This document shows positions 1 through 12,340 of a stretch of 64,000 nt of DNA, in pieces; the stretch's first letter is position 1; every line of letters begins with the position of its first letter. Origin of the DNA: Crotophaga sulcirostris. Taxonomy: Eukaryota; Chordata; Aves; Cuculiformes; Crotophagidae. A program made the position numbers and the translations under genes. The stretch spans positions 179,805-243,804 of the forward strand of contig VYZB01000741.1 in the NCBI GenBank assembly GCA_013397455.1. Reading direction: 5' to 3'. The notes under the pieces were generated by a model that saw only the letters and a program-made list of their open reading frames with translations, made no database searches and was not told the origin of the DNA.

Positions 1-690
1 GAAGATGTAATAATTCCAAATTGTGGCAGAATATTGTTACATACCTCCTGAAAAATCTTTTCAACATTTTATCAATAAAGATTTTTTTTTTTTCTGTTTT
101 TATTTGGATTCTTCGGGGTTTTTCTCTCTCTCCTCTCTCCCTAATAGGCTGAACTTTTTAAAGATCTCTTGCAAAGGAAGGCAGTGGGACTTGTGTCTAA
201 GCTCCTGTGGAGAGGGTGTGATAACCAAGGCGTAGCTTCTTAATACTTTCACAATGTAATAGATTAATTTGGAATTAATACAAATTATAAAAACGTTTCC
301 GGTATCGTTGTGGTGGTGGAATGTCTTGGTCCAGATTTTAATTATATCCAGGAAAATAATAATTATTTTACTATGTAATCATGATAGAAAGTCAAATGAT
401 GTCATTGTATAAAATGATGCATTGCTACTCAGCCTTTCAGTTCGAGGGGTTTGGTGAGCTGTGAGGAGGAGGGTGCCAGGCAGGTCTCTCCTCTGGCTTG
501 CCTGATCTTCCTATAGAGTGGGAACTGCAAACCACAGTGGAAGTTGTGTTGCAGGGTGGTACTGGAGTGGTTGGACTGCCTTATCCTTGCCAAAGCCAAC
601 TCTCTTTTTAGGTCTCTTCAGCTGCTTTCTTGCAGAGGTTTCACCCCTGCTTCCTTTGTGCCCTGTGTCGCCCCCATTATTGCCCCCTAT

Positions 691-870
691 AGAGACAGGA
701 GCTCTAAGGGGGGGATAGAGGGTGCTATATGGGCTCTAAATTGGGGACACAGGGAGTTATAGGGGACTCTAAAGGGTGAACACAGGGTGCTATAGAGGCT
801 CTATAGGTGGCTTTTAAAGGGGGACACAAGGGGCAATAGGGGGCCCTATATGTGGGCTCCATAGGGTATA
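691..870. repeat. Degenerate GC-rich minisatellite, unit about 32 bp
   Basis: About four to five diverged units are built on the theme gctctaaa-ggg-gacacagggtgctatag, with recurring gctctaaa/gctctata, gacacaggg and gctatag words. Spacing is about 32 bp. The repeat lies in DEGS2 intron 1. Similar (ccctatag)-type satellites are common in bird genomes. Unit boundaries are approximate because the copies are diverged. Confidence 0.7.
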
Positions 871-3800
871 TAATTCTTTCTGTTTCTGATCCAGTAATTG
901 CAAGAGGCTGTTTCTGCACGGCAGCAACAAATAACATCATAGGCAGACTAGGATGGATACAGTCTGCCTGCAAAGTGGAAATCCTGTGGGTCACAGGGTC
1001 CAGGTCTTGTTGTGCAGCAGGTGTTCCAGCAATTGGAATCAAGGTCCATCCCAGTCTTTGCATCTTCCCTGCCTGGGGAGGGCACAGAGAAATAAACCAG
1101 AGAGACATGGAAGATGTGGGCAGGGCTGTCTGTGCCTGTGTCTGACAGAGCAGAATGGGTCATGAAACTGGTGTGATGAGTGCCAAAATGTTACCAAAAG
1201 TTATCGAAATATATTGAAATTATCGTGATATGGCATATGATATTGTTACAGTGATCAGCACAGTATTATTCAAAGCCTGAGGGTCAACAGACCCCTGGTA
1301 TCTAGAGTATGTATCTACCAAAGTGTCTACTGTCCACCGTCAGAATCTTACATATATACAAACAAATATCTATAAATATTGACAAATTTTACATCTTGGT
1401 ATATAGCAGTGCCTTGGGGGCAGCACTCCATGGTGGTAAAAGGAAGCATTTTCCTCCCAATAAGTTAATGATTTAGTTGCTAAGTGCTGAAACCTGATTG
1501 TGCTCTGTTTAGGCTGCAGCTTTCTGAAATGCTGGTCTCTCTCAGGCACGGCTACTTGGATTTAAATGCAAATTGAAATTATCCCTTAGGAAAAAAATAT
1601 GGGCAAACTGACAAACATGTAAAGCTATTTCCTTCTACTCAAGTGGTGTTTCCTGGAGCTCTTGCCCCGATATGTTTCTATAGAGCAACCCAAAGGTAAT
1701 AATGGTCCGTCACAAATTTGCACATCCTGGCTTGAGGGTTCAGGTGTCTGAACTTCTGTACTGGATGATGTTATGGCTGAGTGAGAACTCTGTGAATGCA
1801 ATCCCCTACCAAGGGCATCTTTCAGTAGCTCAGGCTGCACAAAGCCCTGTCCAACCTGACCTTGAGCACTCCCACGCACGGGGCACCTGCAGCCTCTCTG
1901 GGCAGCTGTTGCAGGGGAGCAGCAGAGCTCTGAGCTGAGCATATCAACTGGGCTCACTGGCAGCTACCTTATGGCAGGGTGCTGTCACACCAGGTGAACC
2001 TACTACAGGTGTGATTCTTAACATTATGCCAGCACATAGATCAACATTTTGCACAAAGGAGAGGTGATACTTTCTCTCTTATCTCTTTGTAATATTTTTC
2101 TCTTAGGCTCTCTCTAGGTATTAAAATGCAGGTTGGGCTTGGTGCTATCTAGGAGCCATCTGCTTCTAAGTTACAGTGGAGATCTGCTGCCAAGCTGGCA
2201 CCTTGACCTTGACCACATTATTCTTGTTCCTGGACACCTTATTCACACTTTCCAGTTTATGTAATTTAATTGTTTCGTTGCTGTTCTTTCATCCTCTTCC
2301 TTATGAAAAGCCTGTTGCTGTCTTGTGTCGGGGCTGACATTTATGGGATGTTGCAGTGGGCTGTGTTAGGCAAAGACCTGGCTAAAACCAGACCTTTAGA
2401 AGTTAGGATTTTTTCACCTGGATCTGCTTAGCCTTGCAATACAGTTACAGAAAGGCTGTTGGAGGAAGGGGCAGTGACCGTGTGTAACACGGAGGAGATA
2501 CCTACTTCCAGCAGAAATTGGGTTCCTACTTATTTTTAGTGGGGTTAAGGGTCTGTTAGATTATAAACACTTGTAGAACTATGGTCTTAGACAGTGGGAA
2601 GTGTTGGTGGTTTTTTTTCAGTCTTGAGAGAAGATGAAAAAATCATTGCTCATGTACTGGTAACACCATAAGCACACAATGAGTGGTAATTTCACCTGCA
2701 AACAATTTTCCAAATGCAGCGGTGAGCAATGCGTTGTGGGGTGGAAAGAATGAGGTTGTATTTGTGCTGTGGGTTGGATCTCACTTTACAAAATTACTGT
2801 AGCTTGGTCAGCAAGTGTCTTGCCTCACAGGATCCTTAGGGAAACTCCTGTTTGCTACTGAGGATGAAGGCTGAATCAGTTTTGCTCAGGGTAGACGAGG
2901 AGCATCTGAATGTGATCTAATATCCAAGAATAATTAATAATTGTTATTTTGGAATAGAAGTGGTGCAAGTGTTTTCTATATGTACTTTATCCTGTAGAAA
3001 CACTGAGATGTTAGCCTGGGTGGGATGGGTGTAGAACAGAACGAAAATCCAAAATCTCCTTTTATTTTAGCATTTAGCCAATTTGAGTGTAATAGCTTCA
3101 AGCTCTGCTCACTTATTTAGAGATTAGCCTGCCATTTCTTCCAGCTGACTCTGCTGTTTCCTATTTAGACCTCACATTTATGGAAATTCTTATAAGTTGT
3201 ACCTACTGAAATGTGCAAGATGCATATCTCCTTAGCTTAAATCAAAGCTGTGAATTACATATGCTTCTGGCAAAGAACCTGTGAATCTGTTTCCCCTTCG
3301 TGCTGCAGTACGTGGGCACAGTGCTGCCACTGATGTGCATGTTCTCTGCAGAGTGCATTTAGAATAGCTGCTGTCTCGGTGCTCGTGCCAGTTCCCTGTG
3401 GGGATCATCTATAAAATAATTCACATGATCAGAAAGTCACTGGTTTAAGTGCCTTTGGACTTCTGCTGACAGTGTATTAAGTGCAAGTTAAGGCTTCGGT
3501 TTACTCCATGCAGATTTTTGTTTCAAAGGGAGATGGAGTCCTCTTTCTAGCATTCCTCCCTCCCTTTGCTCTGACCCAGGTAATAAACAAGCATAAGCAA
3601 ACAGATCACAGGTGCTGTCACAGGGATGTGCCTCCCATCTCTGTCCACACTGGCAAGGTGGCACTGCTGCAGTGCTTTGCCTCTGGTGCACGAGCTCCCT
3701 TGGACCAGCCAGCACAGAGCAGTTTAGGACCTTGTGGGAGGCAAATACAAGATTAAGAACCTTGCTCTTGCACAGTGGAGATATAAAACTTCAGTGCAGT

Positions 3801-4360
3801 TAGCTGGGCCAAAAAGGTTTCTTATTAGTTTGCATACTGGAGGGGGCAGGGGGCTGTGCTGAGGTTGTCCCACAGGCTCAGAAGCTGTTTGGATGGTTGC
3901 AGAGCATGGCCACACCAGCCTGCTGCCTTGAGTGGTGCTTCACCTCTTTGCTCTTCTGCAAACTGTCCAGGGTTCACTGCTATGAAAACCTTCTCTGTGT
4001 GTCCTGTACCTGCCACTGCTTTCAAGGTCACAGGAAGCTTTGTGCATTGTCTCCTTGTTTATAGTATATACAGTTGCATAGGTGCAAGCCCTTATAATCT
4101 GCTTTTATTGCATTGGTATCATGCAGTGGCAGGCAGATGATATTTGCTTTTCTATTCATAAAACGGGCCTATCAAACTTCCAGGGACACACTGTAACCTC
4201 AGAGTTCAGAATGAGTGACTTGACCTACAGACTTATCTGTGTAAGCTGTAATTATTGAGAAATGCAACGTATGAGTAAAGCAAGGGAGGCCAGTGGGTGG
4301 GTAAAAGCCATAAAACAGTGGGGGGGAAAAAAAATCATGTTAATACTGGAAGAGAAAAGT

Positions 4361-4464
4361 CTGGATTTGAAAGGAAGGAAGGGAAAACTCTGGATTTGAA
4401 AGGAAGGAAGGGAAAAGTCTGGATTTGAAAGGAAGGAAGAGAAAAGTCTGGATTTGAAAGGAAG
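4361..4464. repeat. 29-bp tandem repeat, about 3.6 copies
   Basis: Units begin ctggatttgaaaggaagga and recur at 4361, 4390, 4419 and 4448. Copies 1-3 are nearly identical and the fourth is truncated. The array is purine-rich on the plus strand and lies in DEGS2 intron 1. The near identity suggests recent expansion and likely length polymorphism. Confidence 0.9.
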
Positions 4465-5280
4465 AGACTTGAAGTGATGAACAGCACGGAGAAGATAAGC
4501 TGTACTTCTGTATATTTTGGTTTTCCTGAAAGGACAAATTAATAGCGAGTAGAACTAAAGACCAGAAAGCTGGTCCTGTCCTGGCACAGGTCAGACCTGG
4601 CAACCCTGGCCCTGATTCTGCTTTATTGCAGGATTTGTGAAGCTGCTGTGTGGGTATTTATGTGACAGGCTAATGAATGAGAGCAGAGGAAAACGTTCTC
4701 TCTTACACATTCCTGCCAGTATTACTGGCTTGCTTGTGATGTTACCATGTGCGAGGAGTGGATGTGTTGTGGAGCACTCAGGAACACTCAAATACTTGGA
4801 AGCTGTTTGTTTGTTTTCTTTTTTAATGCTACATTTGTAGTCTAACCACAAAGCAAAACCTGACAAGCCTATTGCTCAGCCCTCTTCCTCTGCTGCTGTG
4901 TCTGAAAAAACAGCATGAAAAGGGCTACAAAGAAGGCAGTTGTAGCTCTTGTGGAAAATAGCAACTGGATTGGGCAAAATAAAAAGGAAAATTAAAGACT
5001 TGGTTTACATCTCCTCTTCTGGTGACTGCAGTAACCTACCTCTACCAACTGCATGACTGGAAATTTGAGGTGGCTTCATTCCCAGCACGTTGTGTGAAAT
5101 TTGGGTACCTCTTTAGGTACCAGAGAACCATTTCTAGCATATTAGCATTTCTAACATGAAAATTAATTACAAAACCTGATTCTTAAGGCTTAAATCTGGT
5201 GGGCTTTTTTTTATTATTACTCATCCTTGTGAAGGCACATGATGCCATGTATTGACTATCAGGGTAATTTTTTTTTTTTA

Positions 5281-5388
5281 TATATAGATGTGTGTGTGTA
5301 TATAGATGTGTGTGTGTATATAGATGTGTGTGTGTATATAGATGTGTGTGTGTATATAGATGTGTGTGTGTATATAGATGTGTGTGTG
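5281..5388. repeat. 18-bp tandem repeat, 6 perfect copies
   Basis: The unit tatatagatgtgtgtgtg is repeated six times without a mismatch, just after a poly-T run ending near 5280. It lies about 200 bp upstream of the DEGS2 exon 2 acceptor. Read on the minus strand it gives a spurious THTHLY-repeat open frame, which is not a gene. Confidence 0.95.
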
Positions 5389-5590
5389 TGAGCATCAATC
5401 ACAACACGACGTGATGGGAATGGAGCCCATACATCAATAAAGCTTTCACTATAGTAGCAACCCTGCTCTGGAATTGCCACTTCACAAAACTGGGGCTTGA
5501 AATCTATGGTGGTGAAAACAGAGTGCCAGTGGTGATTGTATTCACCTAACTGTGATCTAATGAGGTTTTTCTCTGCATTTTTCCCTTTAG

Positions 5591-6333
5591 CAAAGTATCC
5601 AGAGATCAAGACTCTCATGGGACCAGATCCACATTTGAAGTGGATTGTATCTGGAATGGTTTTCGTGCAGTTTCTAGCGTGCTACCTGGTGAAAGACTTA
5701 CCTTGGAAATGGATTTTCTTCTGGGCTTATGCTTTTGGGGGTTGCATCAACCATTCTCTGACCCTAGCCATTCATGACATTTCGCACAACGTTGCCTTTG
5801 GGAACAAGCAGACCAAGTGGAACCGGTGGTTTGCAGTCTTTGCCAACTTGCCAGTTGGCATCCCTTACTCTGCCTCCTTCAAGAAATACCACATCGACCA
5901 TCACCGGTACCTTGGTGGGGACAGCCTGGATGTGGATATTCCTACTGACTTCGAAGGCTGGTTCTTCTGTACACCGCTCCGAAAACTGCTTTGGCTGTTC
6001 CTCCAACCTCTGTTTTACAGCCTGAGACCTCTGTATGTGAACCCCAAAGCAATTACACGGATGGAAATTTGTAATGCCTTTGTCCAGTTTTCTATAGACC
6101 TTATCATTTATTACTTTTGGGGTCTTAAACCTATTATTTACTTAATAGCTGGTACAATTCTTTGCATGGGTTTACATCCCATTTCTGGGCACTTCATAGC
6201 AGAACACTACATGTTCTTGAAAGGGTATGAGACATACTCTTATTATGGACCTCTGAACTGGCTCACCTTTAACGTAGGCTACCACATGGAGCATCATGAC
6301 TTTCCCAGCATTCCTGGATGCAGGCTGCCAACG
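5591..6333 (+). CDS. DEGS2: DEGS2 exon 2 (catalytic exon)
   Basis: The acceptor is ctttag|CAAAG and the donor is CCAACG|GTAAGT. The 743 nt begin in phase 1: the missing G from exon 1 plus CA makes Ala28, followed by KYPEIKTLM. They end in phase 0. This single exon carries all three histidine boxes: H at 5773-5775 for HDISH, 5890-5904 for HIDHH and 6283-6297 for HMEHH. It also carries essentially all transmembrane segments, so an isoform lacking it could not be active. The frame is intact throughout. Confidence 0.97.
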
Positions 6334-9300
6334 GTAAGTATGGCATAATCATGAGTGAATTGGATTTTTATAAAAGCTGCTAAGCTGTCTCAAAGAAATC
6401 ACTCTGAATTGTATCAATGGATCAATTAAAAAAGAAAAAGAAGGGAAAAAAAGAAGAAAGCTTTTGTATTTGTTTCTAGTTCTCTAATTTTAAGCAGGAA
6501 ATTGAGAGAAATGGCTGCTAAAGTGCTGTAATATTTAGTTTGTTTGATGGAAATAAGAACTTCTGTGCCTCAGAAGGCCTGAGGAATATTTTTTTGCATG
6601 ATAAAATTTTCCAACAATGCTCTAAATTTCTCCATTTCCTTCTCTCAGCCACCAGGTTTCATCTCTGAAATTTTAAAGGCTCCTCTAAAGTGAGGCAGGT
6701 GGCAATTACTGCTTGAAGTTTGTCTCATCAATCTGCTAACTATATTGCTTGATTAACATCAAATAAAAATCTATTTTTGAGATAACCTAAGTATCAGGGC
6801 ATGTTCCAGCCTGACACAAAAAGCAGTAGAAAGTGAAGCCCTTCTCTCTGTGACTTGTTTTAGCTCTGCTGCCCCACCCAAAGAAAGTGAGGATGCCTGG
6901 TCTGTCATTGGGAAAGTGCTGTGAGTTTTCCTCTTTTGAAAGTCAAGTCCCATTTTGTTTATGTTGTATCAGTTGTGGGAATCAAATTTGCAAAGCCCAG
7001 GTGTTTAGGAATGGCTTTCAGCCTCTCTCCAGGTATGTGGCTGCTCTGCTGGGTTTTCAGACAAGGACTCCTCAGCAGGTGCTCACAGTGCTGGGGCGAC
7101 CTGGCTTCTGAGTCCTCCTGCCTACAAATCCTCTGGCATGGTGGGAAGGAAACACCTTCTGTCTCTGGTCTGACCAGAGCTGGGGGCTACTCCTGTAGCA
7201 TCCTCACGAGGTGGAGGTAAAGCTGGGGAGGCTGAGATCCAGGAGCTGTGCCTTTTCCACTGCTGCATAACCTGTACAGCTTTTATGATGCTGCATCCAG
7301 GCAAACCCTGCTTTATGGCTTGCTGTCCTTTGTCACTGCCTGTGAGGAGGTTCAGAACAACAGGGGGGTTTCTTGTCATGTGGAAGGGCCTCTCTAGAGC
7401 CCACAGTTCTGGTGTGACACACCTCCTTCCCTGCTGGGGGTCTGAGCACTGGTGTGCAGAGCAGCCCCCGTTCACACCTGGAGCTCTCCTGTCAGGCACT
7501 CCCGGTGCTGGAACACCCGACAGCTCAGCTGGGAAGTGTGTGAGCTCAGCTTTAGCCTCAAACGGTCAAACTTGTTAGCTAGGCTTAGATTACTGAAATG
7601 CAAATGGCATAGGAGGAGGCTGGGTCTGCAGCTCATCCAGGGGAAGTGGGTGACTGATGGAACTCGCTGGGACTGTTGCTCCAGACCTGGAAAGCTCCTC
7701 CCTACCCACATCACAAATAGCTCAGCCTGATCCCTCGAGGCTCTGCAGAGCTGGAAGGGTCTGCTCTCCTGTGGGAAGAGGATGGTGCATGGGCTCATGT
7801 TCATGGATTTCCAGCTCCTGGGCAACTGACACTGGTCCTGCTGGGGGGGGAGATACCAGGCTTTTGCCACTCGTTTTTGCCTGGCAGAATTGTATGGGAA
7901 CTCTGTCTTTGAGTCATCATTTACAAGTGAAAAATTATCATGGAGTGAAAATCCTTTGGCAAAACAGTTACTGTAGAAAATCCTTTGAAACAAGTTAGTT
8001 ATTCTTTTCTGCAAATTGAGAAGAAAAATTCTGTGCCTCTTTGGTGGAAGGAGATAAGGGAACATATTGTCTCTGGGTGGCTTTAATGTTTGAGCTTCAT
8101 AACAGATAGGGGTAGAAACCTCCCCTTGCTCTTCTCTGCTTAACCTTCCAGCAAATTCTCCATTCAGCAAAGGTCTAGTATTTTCAGATCTAGTCTCTTA
8201 GGCACTTGAGCTTCTAATACTTGAGTTGTGTAGTATGGATGATCTCCCAGTAAGGCTATTTTGATTTTGAATTATTGGCAAGCAGAAAATGCAATAAAGT
8301 TCTTTATATGATTCCTGCATGCATGAGAACAGAGGAGAAAAAGGATCAGAGAATAACTGGATTTTAATCTTCGAAAGTAACCTGCTCTTCCGCTTGCTTA
8401 TCAGCAAAGTAAATTCAGCTTTGTCCTTTGTTACAGGTGTCTTTTTCAGAATGTTCTGAGTAATGTGTTTGCCACTGGAAAGACCTTTACCCTAGGAGTG
8501 TGACACACTTTAGAGAGGAAGAACTAGGCTGTGCTGTAAGCTTATAGATATTAAAGCTGAGTGACATGAGTGTGCAATAAGAATTTGTCCCACAAGCTTA
8601 ATGAGAGATTACACAAGAGACCATGAAATTTAACATTATAACAAGACCTGCTTTAAAAAAAATCCGATAGACTCATGACTAGATTAGTCTTTGCACAAAG
8701 CAGTAGAAATATAAAATGTTGCATTGTTTACCAAATGAGTAATAAGGTCCATTCTTCATTATCTGAAGGATTTACTTACTTATTTACTCACTTCTGGAGG
8801 AGGAGGAACTCAGTACTCTTCCTACAGACTGTAATAAAAACTGCAATGTTACCAGAGGCAAACTAGTTACTCATTAAGCTTGTGGGAAAAGGAAAAGACA
8901 TGGTATGAAACCAGATTTATTAGACAGACAAGACCAGAAAACATGGTAGATGTGCTTGTTTTGAATTGCAGATTTCCTTAACCCTGTGAGGGCCAGGAGG
9001 GCTAGCCTGAGTACTCCCCCCAGTCAAGAACTGTGGAGGGAATGTCTGTAATATTCCTTCTAGCATCCCAAGCATAATTTTACAGCTTCTTGTCATAAGG
9101 ATATCTAGTGTCTGTGTAGCCCCAGGACAAAGAATCTGTAACAGCCATAGTATCACAGTATAACCAGGTTGGAAGAGACCTCTGAGATCATCAAGTCCAA
9201 CCTATAAGCCAACACTAACACCAACCCATCACCTAAACCATGGCACTGAGTGCCTCATCCAGTCTTCCCTTAAACACATCCAGGGTCGGTGACTCAAATA

Positions 9301-11789
9301 TTAGGTTGCATTTCACTTTTGTGCCTATCTGATACAACGGAGTAGGACTGGAGTCCTGTTCCTGTGCTCAACACACGAAACTGGAAGCCAAGTTTCAGTC
9401 TGAAAGGTGTGATTTCCTAGCTCCCACCTGGATCTACTGGCAGAAAAGCCTCAATACACCAGATACAAAGTGCCTAATAAGCTTCTTGCAGACTGCGATC
9501 TCTTGTTATCCTGCCATGACAACTTCCATTCACAAACGAGCAATGAGTTAAGACTTAAAGCTGAGATCTGTAAGGAGGAAGGGAGGGAGGAACTGAAGCA
9601 AGTGGACCATCTCCAGAGCAATATGGGGAGCCTGAGGGGGGAGTCAGGAGCAGCAGCTAGGAACACTTTGCCACAGTGCCATCCTCTTTGAGATTATCTG
9701 TATTCTGGCTGCAAAACTGGCTACCTGGAAACTGCCATCCACAGGCTTTGCATTGAATGCAACATGAAAGATAACTCTTCCAGTCTGAAATGTAATTAAC
9801 AAACGTAGTTTAATGCTGTATTTAAAAGGGAGTCTGCATTAAAATCCTATTACTTTCTGCCCTCCCACCTCTCAGATTTTCTGGTAGATAAAGAAGAGAT
9901 AATTTTGGTTTACATATGGAGATGCTGAAAGAAATTACAATAGATGAGCTGGTTTTGTTGGGGAACTTTTGCATAGATCCATTGTGAAAGAGAAACCACT
10001 TTAAAATATTTTGCCATGTGACAGCAAAATGGGAATATGCACCTAACAAACTTCCTTGTCTTTAAATAAGAAAACCCTTCAGAAGCATTCCCTCTAACTG
10101 CATTCATTAAATGTTCCCTTTCCCCCATTCCTTTGTCACAGATATATTACTATTGCAGTTTACCTTCTCCTGGGTGTTGTTTCTGTACATCCTGCAGTTG
10201 TCCTGCTCAGGGACCTCCCCAGTGATGCAGGAGCTGCCTCCCTTCCTGCACCAGGAGCTGCTGTGCACACAGCCAGGCAGGAGCCAAGGACTGCTCTGGG
10301 TGGGTGGGAGCCACTGTCCCACAGCTCATCTGTGTTAGCACCCCGGTGCCAGCTAATGGTCCTCACCTGTGGTTTCCATACGGGGCTTCTGGCAACTCTG
10401 CAGGAAGGTGATACACAAATATGCTTGTGAATGCACAACTGCTCCACTATTTGATGCTGGCAAGCACTTGCCAGCCGTGGCTGGGCTGCCTGCTTCCAGA
10501 ATACGATGTGTATGATCTCCTTCAAAATTCACTGCTGTGTTTTTGGTTAATCATCTCAATTATTCAGGAACAGCTGTATTCTAGGTGCCTCTTTTAAATC
10601 TGCAATACAATACACCCCGGGCGCTGATGCTGCCCTTCTCCTGGGTGTAAATGCTTTTGAGCTTCCCTGGAAATCCTTACCATGCTCAGCATAGCTGGCT
10701 TTAAAAATTCTGCAGGGTTTTTAAAGAGGAGTCATACTGTTGAGCAAGGCAAGCTGCTCCAGAATAGAGCTTTCTTTGTCTAGGAGGTGGAGCTGTAATA
10801 AAACCGTGCCCAAGCAGATTGTGTGCAATAGTTAACAGACTCTGCTGCTTCAGGAGTGCATCCAAAAAGCAGAACATCTCGCTGGGACAGGGACTCCAGG
10901 TAACACAGTGCCCCGAACATGCCAGGTGTGAAACCTCTGCCCACTGGGTCTGGCCTTCCTCTCACCACAGCTGCTGCTCCCAGTGATGCTTCTCTGATGG
11001 CAACAGTGTCCTCTTACTGTTCTTGGACTGCACTTCTAAGACTTCAGGATTTGTAACAGGGATGAAATTTTATTAGACTGATGCTCTAATGATGAATCTT
11101 GCAGCATTTTTAACACCAGACTGAGAACAAACCATCCCTGCAGTCTCCTGCCTGCTGGAGGAACCTGTCTCTCAGATTTGCATCAGGGTAGCAGAACAGA
11201 GGAAATAAAACAAAATGTAGCCAAGGCTGCCTGGCATTTTTTCAATTGGTATTTTCTTCCTACCTCAAACCCTCAGTAGATGAGTATTGCAAGTGGTGAA
11301 CAGGGCTTAAAAGACAGCGTGTTGGAGTCCTGGCAATTTATAGGCTGGATCCATCATCTCCTTGTGGAGATCCCTCTGCCTCCCAAATGATAGGAAATAA
11401 TTCTGACTGAAAGCAGATATCCATCATCTTTCAAACTCTGATGCTGTGAGGCAAAGCTTACATCAGAAACCTCCTAAGAAGTATCTGAATGTGTTTAAGT
11501 GCTTCTCATTTGGCTGAACTTCAGAAGGTCCCAGGCAATAACAAGTAACTTCAGGTTAGGGCTGTGCTATCAGATCTGAATCGGAAGAGGAGACACACCT
11601 GGCCCTGTGCAGCTAAACAGCTTCTTCTCTCTCTTCTTCCTCCAGGTGAAGAAGATTGCAGCAGAATATTATGATAACCTCCCACACCACCAGAGCTGGA
11701 TTCGGGTTCTATGGGACTTTGTTTTTGATGACACCATTGGTCCTTATTCAAGGGTGAAGAGACTGTACAAGCTGGCAAAAGAAAACTAA
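5591..11789 (+). CDS. DEGS2: Sphingolipid delta(4)-desaturase/C4-monooxygenase DEGS2, 3' part (exons 2 and 3; exon 1 outside window)
   Basis: The joined exons 5591-6333 and 11646-11789 encode the DEGS2 family of ER membrane di-iron enzymes. These convert dihydroceramide to ceramide (delta-4 desaturation) or to phytoceramide (C4 hydroxylation). With an exon 1 of the usual 27 codons plus one base, the protein would be about 322 residues, against 323 in human. All three metal-binding histidine boxes are visible: HDISH (about 89-93), HIDHH (128-132) and HMEHH (259-263). Hydrophobic segments surround them (LKWIV..., WIFFWAYAF..., [17 protein letters not shown]). DEGS2 rather than DEGS1 is favoured by the closeness to my memory of human DEGS2 (e.g. 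[18 protein letters not shown]) and by the convergent neighbour EVL, its neighbour in mammals. The start codon is not in the window. The first in-frame ATG (5536) lies in intron. Confidence 0.95.
6334..11645 (+). other. DEGS2: DEGS2 intron 2
   Basis: This 5.3-kb intron runs from GTAAGT at 6334 to the strong pyrimidine tract ctcttcttcctccag ending at 11645. It contains one CR1 LINE fragment (9147-9294). Long open frames here, including a 232-codon one on the minus strand at 7472-8170, show no family signature. No further exon was recognised. Confidence 0.85.
9147..9294 (-). mobile_element. CR1 LINE 3' fragment
   Basis: The plus strand shows tatcacagtataacc followed by aggttggaagagacctctg and agatcatcaagtccaacct. 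This is the reverse complement of the conserved avian CR1 3' untranslated end, followed by the family's caaccc...gagtgcctcat block. The element is therefore inserted on the minus strand and 5'-truncated after about 150 bp. It closely resembles the copies at 48385 and 55727 and is more diverged than they are. Confidence 0.85.
11646..11789 (+). CDS. DEGS2: DEGS2 exon 3 (C-terminal exon)
   Basis: The exon starts after cctccag in phase 0 ([18 protein letters not shown]...) and ends with TAA at 11787-11789 after ...YKLAKEN, giving 47 residues. It encodes the cytosolic C-terminal tail conserved in the family ([23 protein letters not shown]). Exon 2 ends ...CRLPT and this exon continues with VKK, which matches the family order without gap or overlap. 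Confidence 0.97.
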   Translation: MKKIAAEYYDNLPHHQSWIRVLWDFVFDDTIGPYSRVKRLYKLAKEN

Positions 11790-11965
11790 CGGACTGGCTT
11801 CCCTTGCTGCATTGGTGTTTTGTTTGCTCATTTGAATGATGAGTTTTCTGCAGAAGTGGAAGGATGTGAGCATTGAAGTAGCATTGGTGCGCACTCCTTA
11901 GACCAAGCAGATGAGTGTGAAAATGAAGCAATTGAATGCAGTATTTCAGACTAGTGATTCTTTTT

Positions 11966-11971
11966 AATAAA
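11966..11971 (+). terminator. DEGS2: DEGS2 polyadenylation signal AATAAA (proximal)
   Basis: A canonical AATAAA lies 177 nt after the DEGS2 stop codon, followed by a GU-containing stretch (gagtgagctgtgattatgtg). This gives a short 3' UTR. A second AATAAA at 13204-13209 could serve a longer 3' UTR. Which is used cannot be seen from sequence alone. Confidence 0.65.
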
Positions 11972-12302
11972 TCATATTTGCGTAAGCAACCCCGAGAAAT
12001 TAGATTAGAGTGAGCTGTGATTATGTGAACCTTTGGTCTAGGCTTAGCAATAGCTTCCTGGGCCATGTGTGCCTGGTCTCCAATAGAGAGTGCTTGGTGT
12101 GTGGACGTGCTTGTGTGGAGTTCAGGACTGGCTTCTCTTTGTGCCAGATCAGATGTAGATGCTCTGCGTGCACAGTTCTGTGGAAGCAGGGGGGGAGCTG
12201 GCACGCAGTAGTAAATGACACTTTCTGGACAACACAAGGGTGCCTTTAGCTCCTTAGCCTAATCCAAGTCTTTCTTCTGATAATGACTGGTAGCAGAGAT
12301 TT

Positions 12303-12340
12303 TGTATATACAATGAAATATCTGTATATTTTTGTACATT
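12303..12340 (+). promoter_or_regulatory. Pumilio-like UGUA cluster in possible extended DEGS2 3' UTR
   Basis: TGTATATA (12303-12310) matches the Pumilio element UGUANAUA exactly. TGTATATT and TGTACATT follow within 30 nt. The cluster would be transcribed only if DEGS2 uses a polyadenylation site beyond the proximal one. UGUA motifs also bind the cleavage factor CFIm, so an alternative reading is a polyadenylation enhancer. Confidence 0.3.

Larger units (their letters stand above)
1..5590 (+). other. DEGS2: DEGS2 intron 1 (right part)
   Basis: This stretch has no exon I can recognise. In the family, exon 1 encodes an N-terminus containing DFEWVYTDQPH, and I see no match to it here, so exon 1 is taken to lie left of the window. 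The intron holds three tandem repeats (691-870, 4361-4464, 5281-5388) and otherwise AT-leaning unique sequence. It ends with the acceptor ttttccctttag at 5579-5590. Open frames of 60-130 codons in this region overlap on both strands and resemble nothing known to me. Confidence 0.8.

Noticed and set aside
5536..5590. In-frame ATG at 5536 as a DEGS2 start
   Set aside because: The codons before 5591 translate the intronic pyrimidine tract. The family N-terminus comes from a separate exon 1, and the acceptor at 5590 is clear.
5183..5618. THTHLY/IYTHTS repeat proteins
   Set aside because: Translations of the 18-bp minisatellite in DEGS2 intron 1.
7472..8170. 232-codon minus-strand frame in DEGS2 intron 2
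   Set aside because: No recognisable domain, no periodic codon pattern that I can see, and many overlapping open frames on the other strand. Most likely chance.
11551..12237. 228-codon minus-strand frame over DEGS2 exon 3
   Set aside because: Antisense shadow of the conserved exon and its 3' UTR, with no family resemblance.
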